Positions 32,090 to 37,750 of a DNA stretch of 37,750 nucleotides are shown piece after piece (the stretch's first letter is position 1; every line of letters starts with the position of its first letter). The stretch is from NCBI RefSeq assembly GCF_904842695.1, contig NZ_CAJGWQ010000017.1, positions 1 to 37,750 on the forward strand, in the 5' to 3' direction. The notes under the pieces were generated by a model. That model made no database searches and had not been told where the DNA came from. It saw only the letters and a list, made by a program, of their open reading frames with translations. Source of the DNA: Gulosibacter hominis (lineage in GTDB: Bacteria; Actinomycetota; Actinomycetes; Actinomycetales; Microbacteriaceae). The position numbers and the translations under genes are program-made.

Positions 32090-33466
32090 ATGATGAACGA
32101 CACTCAATTGACGCAGCCGCAGCTTGGCGACCACGGCCTCGACAACTGGCGCGAGCTTCCGATTCGGCAGCAGCCCAGCTGGCCCGACCGCGCCCAGGCC
32201 GATAAGGTACTGGCCGATATCGCCACCCGGCCGCCGCTGGTATTCGCCGGCGAGGTCGACCGGCTGCGCACCCGGCTGGCCGCCGCAGCGCGCGGTGAGG
32301 CCTTCGTTCTGCAGGGCGGCGACTGCGCCGAAACATTCGCCGCGGCAACCGCCGACAAAATTCGCGCGCGGGTGTCGACGGTGTTGCAGATGGCACTCGT
32401 GCTCACCTACGGCGCCTCGATGCCGGTGGTAAAACTCGGTCGGATGGCTGGTCAGTTCGCGAAGCCCCGCTCGAAAGATGTCGAAACCCGCGAGGGCGTG
32501 ACGCTGCCCGCTTACCGCGGCGATATCGTCAACGACTTCGCCTTCACCGAACAGGCCCGCACCCCCAACCCGCAGCGGATGCTCGAGGGCTACCACATCT
32601 CGGCCTCGACGCTGAACCTGGTGCGCGCCTTCACCACCGGCGGCTACGCCGATCTTCGTGCTGTGCACTCGTGGAACCATGATTTCCGCTCAAACCCCAA
32701 AAACTCGCGCTATGAGGTCATGGCCTGCGAAATCGACCGGGCTCTGCAATTCATGGCCGCCACCGGCGCCGACTTCGACGCCCTGCGCGAGGTGGAGTTT
32801 TACATCGGCCACGAGGGGCTGCTGCTCGAATACGAGCGCGCACTCACCCGGGTCGACTCGCGCACCGGCACCCCGTACGACACCTCGGCCCACTTCATCT
32901 GGATCGGCGAACGCACGCGCGGCCTTGACGAAGCGCACGTCGACTTCTTCTCGCGAGTGCGCAACCCGATCGGCGTGAAGCTTGGCCCCACCACCGAACC
33001 CGACACCGTGTTGCGCCTACTCGACAAGCTCGACCCCGAGCGCGAACCCGGTCGACTCACCTTTATCACCCGCATGGGCGCGACGAAGATCCGCGAAACA
33101 CTGCCGGGGCTGCTCAGCGCGATTAAGGCAGAGGGCTCGACGCCGCTGTGGATCACCGACCCCATGCACGGCAACGGCTTCACCACCGAGCGCGGCTTCA
33201 AGACCCGTCGCTTCGACGATGTCATGGAAGAGGTGCGTGGCTTTTTCGACGCCCACGCCGAAGCCGGCACGCATCCGGGTGGTATCCACATCGAGCTCAC
33301 CGGCGACGACGTTACCGAATGCCTCGGCGGCACCGACCAGATCGACGAGGCCACGCTCGAAACGCACTACGAGAGCCTGTGCGACCCGCGTCTGAACCAC
33401 CGCCAATCGCTCGAACTGGCCTTCCTGGTCGCCGAGCTGCTGCAAAACCGCGGCGCGGCAAACTAG
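32090..33466 (+). CDS. aroG: Class II DAHP synthase
   Basis: This 458-residue protein is a plant-like type II 3-deoxy-D-arabino-heptulosonate-7-phosphate synthase. It joins phosphoenolpyruvate and erythrose 4-phosphate in the first step of the shikimate pathway. Family marks are FVLQGGDCAETF (metal-binding Cys), KLGRMAGQFAKPRS, GYADLRAVHSWNHDF, FYIGHEGLLL, GVKLGPTT and ITDPMHGN, with GGIHIELTGDDVTECLGG near the end. In M. tuberculosis the homologue (Rv2178c) pairs with chorismate mutase for feedback control. ATG 32090 is preferred for promoter reasons; ATG 32075 and 32093 are in frame. Confidence 0.95.
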   Translation: MMNDTQLTQPQLGDHGLDNWRELPIRQQPSWPDRAQADKVLADIATRPPLVFAGEVDRLRTRLAAAARGEAFVLQGGDCAETFAAATADKIRARVSTVLQMALVLTYGASMPVVKLGRMAGQFAKPRSKDVETREGVTLPAYRGDIVNDFAFTEQARTPNPQRMLEGYHISASTLNLVRAFTTGGYADLRAVHSWNHDFRSNPKNSRYEVMACEIDRALQFMAATGADFDALREVEFYIGHEGLLLEYERALTRVDSRTGTPYDTSAHFIWIGERTRGLDEAHVDFFSRVRNPIGVKLGPTTEPDTVLRLLDKLDPEREPGRLTFITRMGATKIRETLPGLLSAIKAEGSTPLWITDPMHGNGFTTERGFKTRRFDDVMEEVRGFFDAHAEAGTHPGGIHIELTGDDVTECLGGTDQIDEATLETHYESLCDPRLNHRQSLELAFLVAELLQNRGAAN

Positions 33467-33489
33467 CGGGTCGACGCGCAAATACACAG

Positions 33490-33533
33490 TGTGGCCGGGT
33501 GCCTTTGAACCGAGTTCGAGGCATCCGGCCACA
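33490..33533 (+). terminator. Bidirectional terminator between aroG and pknL
   Basis: TGTGGCCGGGTGCCT (33490-33504) pairs with 33519-33533 over 15 bp with one wobble, around a 14-nt loop. It serves two convergent genes. Confidence 0.75.
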
Positions 33534-33565
33534 GATCTATCTGCACACCGACGAGCCGGGATGCG

Positions 33566-35548
33566 CTAGAGCTTAACCTCGGTGGTCAACTCAACCGTGC
33601 TACCGCGCTCGATCTTTTCGCCGGCCGGTGGATTGGATGAGACAACCCTGGCGCTATCGATAAATAGCTCGGGCACGCGATGCGACACCTTAAATCCGGC
33701 ATCCTCGAGCTTTTTAATCGCGTTTTTTAGCTTTTCGCCCTCAACCTTGGGTACCTCGACAAGATCGGGGCCCTTGGAAACCACCAGATTGATCGTGTCG
33801 CCGGCAACGACCGGGTCGGTGGTGGACGACTGCGAGATCACCACACCCTCGGGCACATCCGACGAAAAGGGTCGGTCAACAACATTGCCCTTGAGCCCGA
33901 CGGCATCGAGTGTGGCCATCGCATCAGCCTCGCTCTGACCGGCAACTTCGGGTACCTTGCCCTCTGAAACCACCAGTCGAATAGTTGACTGCTCGGCCAT
34001 TTCTTGGGGGAGTGGGGCACCGTCTTCGGTGGTTCCGGAGATCACATGGTCGTCGGGCACGCTGGCCGAGAACTCACGCCGCTCATCCGCATCCTGGTAG
34101 ACAAACCCGGCATTTTCGATGGCGGCAATAGCCTCATCACGGCTGAGCCCGGCGAGCGCCGGCACGGTCAGGATGCTCGGCCCATCAGAAATCACAATTG
34201 AAATTGCTGACTTAGGCGCCAAACTCAAGCCGCTTTCGGGATCGGAGCGCAGCACCTGACCCGCCGGTGTATCGAGCGAGTTTTCGTGCTGCACCTCACC
34301 GAGCACAAAACCCGAGCTGCTGATCTGCTGCCGTGCATCCGCCTCAGACATTCCGGTCAGGTCGGGAGTGATCAGGTACGAACCGGGCCCGTACCCCTGC
34401 CACCAGCCGATGACCCCTGCGAACGCCATCAAAAGCACGACAACCGAGGCGGTTACCTGCCCTGAACGGCGTTTTTGGCGATTGATACGTTCGAGTCGTG
34501 CCGCCGTGGCCGGGAGCCCCGCCGAGGCGCGCAGCAGCGGTTCGGCCACCGCAGCCATCGGGTCAGCGTTGATCGCCCCGGTGGGTTGGTTCACGCTGTG
34601 CCACGGCTGGTCATGATCGTCTGCGGTGGCAAGCAACCGAGTTGCTTCGCCCGAGTCGGAAGGCAGCGTGGGTGAGTCTGGCGGCACCGGCGCGCCACCG
34701 CCGGCCGCAATATCGCGCTCGGCCTGACGCAGCGCCGCCAGCATCGCTCCGGCATCTGTCGGCCGATCATCGGGATTGCGTTCAGTGGCCCACAGCACCA
34801 GATCGTCGAGCACCCGGGGGATGCCGGGCTGTTTTTCGCTGGGTGGTGGCACATCGTCATTGGCGTGCCGAAACGCAATATTGACCGGTTCATCGCCGCG
34901 GTAGGGCTGCTCGCCAACCAGCAGCTCATACATCATGATCCCCGCCGAATAGACATCACTGCGCACATCGGCCGAACCCTTGGTGACCAGCTCGGGCGCC
35001 AGATAGGCGATCGTGCCGAGCAACACCGAGCCCGTGGCCGTATTTGAGGTGGCCGCGCGCGCGAGTCCAAAGTCGGAGAGCTTAATGCGGCCATCATCAG
35101 CCAGCAGTACGTTCTCGGGCTTGATATCGCGATGCACGATGCCCTGTCGGTGCGCCACCTGCAGCCCCGCCAGGAGTGCATCCATAATGTCGATGGTCTG
35201 CTCGACCGTGAGCCGGTGGTGGTCGTGCAGCAGGTCGCGCAGCGTGATACCGGGCACGTATTCCATCACCATATAGGCGAGGTCACCATCCTCACCCTGG
35301 TCGTACACATTGACCAGATTGGGATGCGCCAGGCGGGCCGCCGCTCGTGCCTCGCGAATGAAGCGGTCACGGAAAGCTTCATCCGCGGCCAGATGGTCGT
35401 GCATGATTTTGATTGCCACTCGCCGATCGAGGCGAAGATCGGTGGCAACATACACTGTGGCCATACCGCCGCGGGCGATAAGCGAACGCACGCGATAGCG
35501 GTCGTCGATGAGACGACCAATGACCGTATCGGGGTTCGCTGCGTTCAC
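33566..35548 (-). CDS. pknL: PASTA-domain Ser/Thr protein kinase, PknL-like
   Basis: The 660-residue kinase has its catalytic domain at the N-terminus: glycine loop ARGGMATVY (25-33), K47, HRDIKPEN with D141, DFG (159-161), and a Thr/Ser-rich activation loop (residues 167-179). A Pro-rich linker leads to one membrane helix (about 364-384), then four extracellular PASTA repeats (about 390-660) that in this family sense peptidoglycan fragments or lipid II. Position next to an Rv2175c homologue, a known PknL substrate in mycobacteria, supports PknL. The start is GTG 35548: the open frame to 35659 overlaps the divergent gene, and a GATACT -10 box ends 9 bp before the GTG. Confidence 0.94.
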   Translation of the reverse strand: MNAANPDTVIGRLIDDRYRVRSLIARGGMATVYVATDLRLDRRVAIKIMHDHLAADEAFRDRFIREARAAARLAHPNLVNVYDQGEDGDLAYMVMEYVPGITLRDLLHDHHRLTVEQTIDIMDALLAGLQVAHRQGIVHRDIKPENVLLADDGRIKLSDFGLARAATSNTATGSVLLGTIAYLAPELVTKGSADVRSDVYSAGIMMYELLVGEQPYRGDEPVNIAFRHANDDVPPPSEKQPGIPRVLDDLVLWATERNPDDRPTDAGAMLAALRQAERDIAAGGGAPVPPDSPTLPSDSGEATRLLATADDHDQPWHSVNQPTGAINADPMAAVAEPLLRASAGLPATAARLERINRQKRRSGQVTASVVVLLMAFAGVIGWWQGYGPGSYLITPDLTGMSEADARQQISSSGFVLGEVQHENSLDTPAGQVLRSDPESGLSLAPKSAISIVISDGPSILTVPALAGLSRDEAIAAIENAGFVYQDADERREFSASVPDDHVISGTTEDGAPLPQEMAEQSTIRLVVSEGKVPEVAGQSEADAMATLDAVGLKGNVVDRPFSSDVPEGVVISQSSTTDPVVAGDTINLVVSKGPDLVEVPKVEGEKLKNAIKKLEDAGFKVSHRVPELFIDSARVVSSNPPAGEKIERGSTVELTTEVKL

Positions 35549-35637
35549 GTTGGGCAGAGTATCGGGATCACGCAACGAACACCGGGTGAAACTCCGTAGA
35601 TACCCCGCGTGGCTCGATAATCTGCAACCATAGAAGG
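35549..35637. promoter_or_regulatory. Back-to-back promoters of pknL and the Rv2175c homologue
   Basis: On the minus strand GATACT (35563-35558) should start transcription about 3 bases before the pknL GTG. On the plus strand GATAAT (35616-35621) lies 16 bp before GTG 35638, giving a leader of about 10 nt with GAAGGG. Clear -35 boxes are not seen. Confidence 0.5.
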
Positions 35638-35982
35638 GTGTCAGAACACTTTTCGTCACGCGAGTGGCTCACGTTTACACAGGTGTGCGAGCTACTTGGC
35701 GTTTCAAAGAACAAGCTCCGTCGATTGCTCGAAGACCGGTACCTGCTCGCGGCACAGGTTGATAGTGAGCCCCGCATCCCGGCAGATTTTTTTAAGAACG
35801 GTGAACCGCTTCCGGGGCTTCGCGGCACACTCACCCTGCTGGCCGATATGGGGCTCGAGGGTGAAGAAGCCATGAACTGGATGCTGAGTGAAGATAGTGC
35901 GCTCGGCGAGGCGCCGGTTGCGGCGCTGCAGCGCGGGCACAAAACTAGCGTGCGTAAATCGGCGCAGCTGCTGGCGTTTTAG
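35638..35982 (+). CDS. Rv2175c family DNA-binding protein
   Basis: The 114-residue protein has a winged helix-turn-helix at its N-terminal half (WLTFTQVCELLGVSKNKLRRLLED, about 10-33) and a short domain with LPGLRGTLTLLADMGLEGEEAMNWML in the second half, the signature of the Rv2175c group. In M. tuberculosis the homologue binds DNA and loses binding when PknL phosphorylates it near its N-terminus. Divergent placement with pknL fits a local kinase-regulator pair. GTG 35638 follows GAAGGG closely. Candidate phospho-acceptors here are S6, S7 and T12. Confidence 0.9.
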   Translation: MSEHFSSREWLTFTQVCELLGVSKNKLRRLLEDRYLLAAQVDSEPRIPADFFKNGEPLPGLRGTLTLLADMGLEGEEAMNWMLSEDSALGEAPVAALQRGHKTSVRKSAQLLAF

Positions 35983-36051
35983 TCGGCCGCTGGCAAGCGG
36001 TTCGTTGGCGCGGGGCCGCGCTGCCTGGGTCGTGCTGAGTTAGGCCTGTAC

Positions 36052-37158
36052 CTAGGCGTTCCGCACTGCGGCTCGTTCGGCAAGCTCGCCAAGCAGGGCG
36101 CGCACCTGCTCATTCGGGGCAGCCTTGTCGATGGCGCTGAGCGCTTCTTCGAGCCACCCCTGGATACGCGCTTCAACCGCCGCCAGCGCGCCGCTATCGA
36201 GCAGCAGCTGTTGCATCTTTTCGACGTCGGCTTCGGTCAGCTCGGGATTGCCGAGGTGGCGCACAAAATATTCGCGATCATCGCCATCAGCGCGGCGTTC
36301 AAACTCTGCCACTAGCAGGGTGCGCTTGCCCTCGCGCAGATCGTCGCCGGCGGGCTTGCCGGTGACCTGGCTATCGCCGAACACTCCCAGCACATCGTCG
36401 CGCAGCTGAAATGCGAGCCCGAGGGGGAGACCGTAGGCGCGAATGGCTGCGACCGTGTCGTCATCGCCACCGGCCAGCAGGGCGCCGAGCACGAGCGGCG
36501 ACTCAACCGAGTAGCGTGCCGATTTGGAAGTGGCGATGGCAATTGCCCGTTCAGCGTGCTCGGCCACCGGAACGGTGTGCCAGTTCAGCTCGGCAAGCAC
36601 ATCGAGATACTGGCCGGCGGTCACCTCGGTGCGCATCCGCGCATATTCGTGGCGCACCCGACGTGCCGAGCGCTCATCAATGTGGGCGCAGGCGCTCAGC
36701 AGCAGATCATCACTCCACATCAGCAGCAGATCGCCAATCAAAATTGCTGCCGAGGTGCCGAAGTGTTCGGCTTCGCCAGCAAACGAGCTCTCGCGGTGCA
36801 GCTGCTCGAACACCCGGTGCGTTGCGGGCTTCCCGCGGCGGGTGTCAGAGCGGTCGAGCACATCATCGTGCACGAGCGCTGCGGCGTGAAACAGTTCGAG
36901 GCCGGCTGCGGCATCGACGATGGCCGTATAGAGATCGGCGGGTACCGTCTGTCCCACGGCCTGAGCGGCACCGGCGGCAACGAATCGGGCTCGGGCACGC
37001 TTACCACCCTCGGTGAACGAGCTGATCTGGTTAAACACCGGAGCGAGGTCGTCGCCAAGGGGGAGGAACTCGTCGCGCTTGGCAGAGACGACCGCCGCAA
37101 TACGATCGTTAACGGCATGTACAAGGGCATCAGCAGACAGCGGCATACTTTCAGGCAC
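36052..37158 (-). CDS. idsA: Polyprenyl diphosphate synthase (geranylgeranyl-type)
   Basis: The 368-residue trans-isoprenyl synthase has GGKRARA (51-57), the first aspartate-rich motif DDVLD (98-102) with SDTRRG, and the second region QLRDDVLGVFGD (about 251-262). It condenses isopentenyl diphosphate with an allylic diphosphate to give a C15-C25 product, for quinones, carotenoids or lipid carriers. The residue pattern before the first motif (HAAALVHDDVLD) suggests a C20 product, but chain length cannot be fixed by eye. GTG 37158 or ATG 37146 are possible starts; TAAAGT (plus-strand 37165-37170) is a likely -10 that would leave almost no leader for the GTG. Confidence 0.92.
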   Translation of the reverse strand: MPESMPLSADALVHAVNDRIAAVVSAKRDEFLPLGDDLAPVFNQISSFTEGGKRARARFVAAGAAQAVGQTVPADLYTAIVDAAAGLELFHAAALVHDDVLDRSDTRRGKPATHRVFEQLHRESSFAGEAEHFGTSAAILIGDLLLMWSDDLLLSACAHIDERSARRVRHEYARMRTEVTAGQYLDVLAELNWHTVPVAEHAERAIAIATSKSARYSVESPLVLGALLAGGDDDTVAAIRAYGLPLGLAFQLRDDVLGVFGDSQVTGKPAGDDLREGKRTLLVAEFERRADGDDREYFVRHLGNPELTEADVEKMQQLLLDSGALAAVEARIQGWLEEALSAIDKAAPNEQVRALLGELAERAAVRNA

Positions 37159-37164
37159 ACACCT

Positions 37165-37240
37165 ACTTTACAAAGTCATCTCGGCCTACAATGGGCAGTC
37201 AGACAGCGGTGAATCCGTAAGCTGCAAACGCGAGGTAATG
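37165..37240. promoter_or_regulatory. Divergent promoter region of idsA and the DUF3040 gene
   Basis: TACAAT (37187-37192) is a good -10 facing the DUF3040 gene; TTTACA (37167-37172) resembles a -35 but with only 14 bp spacing. The reverse strand has TAAAGT toward idsA. GAGG (37232-37235) is the ribosome binding site for ATG 37241. Confidence 0.45.
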
Positions 37241-37627
37241 ATGGCACTTTCTGAACAGGAACAGCGGCTGCTCGATGAGATGGAGCGCAGTCTCTACCAG
37301 GGAGACGCCGACTTCATGTCGACCGCGCCGTCGGGGCAGGGCGGAATTTCAGCTCGGTCTATCACTATCGCGGTGCTTGCAGTGGCCGTTGGCCTGGGCA
37401 TTGTGGTCACCGGGCTGGCCATTAACCAGCCGCTCATTGGACTGCTCGGATTCATCGTCACCGTCGCAGGTATTGCCTGGGCGCTGCGCGGTAACGGTTC
37501 GGCCAGCGGTGCGGCCGCCGACTCAGCCCCGCGCAAGCAGACCTCGAGTGCACAGCGACCAAAACAGTCTGACTATATGTCGCGTCTTGAAGAGCGCTGG
37601 GATGAGCGCCGCCGCGGCGACCTCTAG
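37241..37627 (+). CDS. DUF3040 membrane protein
   Basis: The 128-residue protein opens with MALSEQEQRLLDEMERSLY, the hallmark of DUF3040, followed by two membrane helices (about 42-62 and 67-86) and a charged, disordered tail rich in Ala, Ser, Lys and Arg. Function is unknown. In many actinobacteria such genes sit just upstream of mraZ and the division-wall cluster; here an insertion-sequence-like end follows 20-30 bp after the stop. GAGG lies 5 bp before ATG 37241, so this start is preferred to 37238. Confidence 0.88.
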   Translation: MALSEQEQRLLDEMERSLYQGDADFMSTAPSGQGGISARSITIAVLAVAVGLGIVVTGLAINQPLIGLLGFIVTVAGIAWALRGNGSASGAAADSAPRKQTSSAQRPKQSDYMSRLEERWDERRRGDL

Positions 37628-37645
37628 CTGTTGTGGGCCATGACG

Positions 37646-37750
37646 TTGTGGCCACCGGAGTGTGGGTAGAAGGAACGGGCCTCTGACCGGCACGATGGGT
37701 GGTGTCGAAAACATCCGTCGTCCGAAAGGAGACCCGTTCCATGACCCACC
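37646..37750 (+). mobile_element. Probable left part of an IS481-like insertion sequence, cut by the window edge
   Basis: After the DUF3040 stop the sequence changes character. GGAACGGG (37672-37679) and CCCGTTCC (37733-37740) are inverted, AAAGGAG (37726-37732) is a strong ribosome binding site, and ATG 37741 opens a frame reading Met-Thr-His. This is how many actinobacterial IS481-type transposase genes begin, with a GGAACGGG-containing leader. Only ten coding bases are visible, so the family is a guess. Confidence 0.4.
37741..37750 (+). CDS. Start of a gene, possibly a transposase, truncated by the window
   Basis: ATG 37741 has AAAGGAG 8 bp upstream and continues beyond the window. Only Met-Thr-His can be read. 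The leader suggests an IS transposase. Confidence 0.4.

Noticed and set aside
37013-37240. Upstream extension of the DUF3040 frame
   Set aside because: It overlaps the start of idsA on the other strand; DUF3040 proteins begin at the MALSEQEQ sequence and GAGG is correctly placed for ATG 37241.

Overview
The window is high-GC actinobacterial chromosome, probably from the order Micrococcales; I cannot name the genus. Supporting markers are a mycothione reductase, a PknL-type PASTA kinase divergent from an Rv2175c-type DNA-binding protein, a GarA/OdhI FHA protein followed by FtsR-type and Rv1830-type MerR regulators, DUF3097 and DUF3040 proteins, and LAxTG sorting signals. The last six housekeeping genes (fadD, plsC, class II DAHP synthase, pknL, Rv2175c homologue, polyprenyl synthase) follow the order of the Mycobacterium tuberculosis Rv2187-Rv2173 segment.

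Layout. 1-5.25 kb: two cell-wall-anchored surface proteins, the first cut by the window edge and built of near-identical 321-bp repeats, the second a large Cna-B/isopeptide-type protein with a Pro-Thr-Glu stalk. 5.3-5.9 kb: a perfect-hairpin terminator and a gene graveyard that includes a broken HsdR C-terminus. 5.9-10.8 kb: a lipoprotein, a MOSC protein, a dGTPase, an aminotransferase and a TPR protein. 10.8-14.2 kb: a minus-strand operon with the three AmmeMemoRadiSam genes (amrB, amrA, a frameshifted amrS) and a patatin-like phospholipase. 14.3-16.8 kb: a coiled-coil protein of unknown function and an OFA-family transporter. 17.0-24.8 kb: a minus-strand DNA-metabolism block (DUF3097, sbcD, sbcC, hrpB). 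24.9-29.0 kb: garA, ftsR, a second merR, mtr and def. 29.1-37.6 kb: the lipid, shikimate, kinase and isoprenoid block. 37.6 kb to the end: what looks like the left part of an insertion sequence, beginning just after the DUF3040 gene.

The most unusual signal is not a gene. At several gene ends (7.34, 10.79, 17.01, 26.15 and 28.96 kb) the last bases of the gene, stop codon included, are repeated one to several times just downstream as degenerate 14-26 bp tandem copies. Related short tandem repeats lie in other gaps, once duplicate a ribosome binding site (28.43 kb), and once sit in frame inside sbcC. The second is the linkage of a patatin-like lipase to the AmmeMemoRadiSam triad, whose radical-SAM gene is broken by one missing base in a poly-A run.
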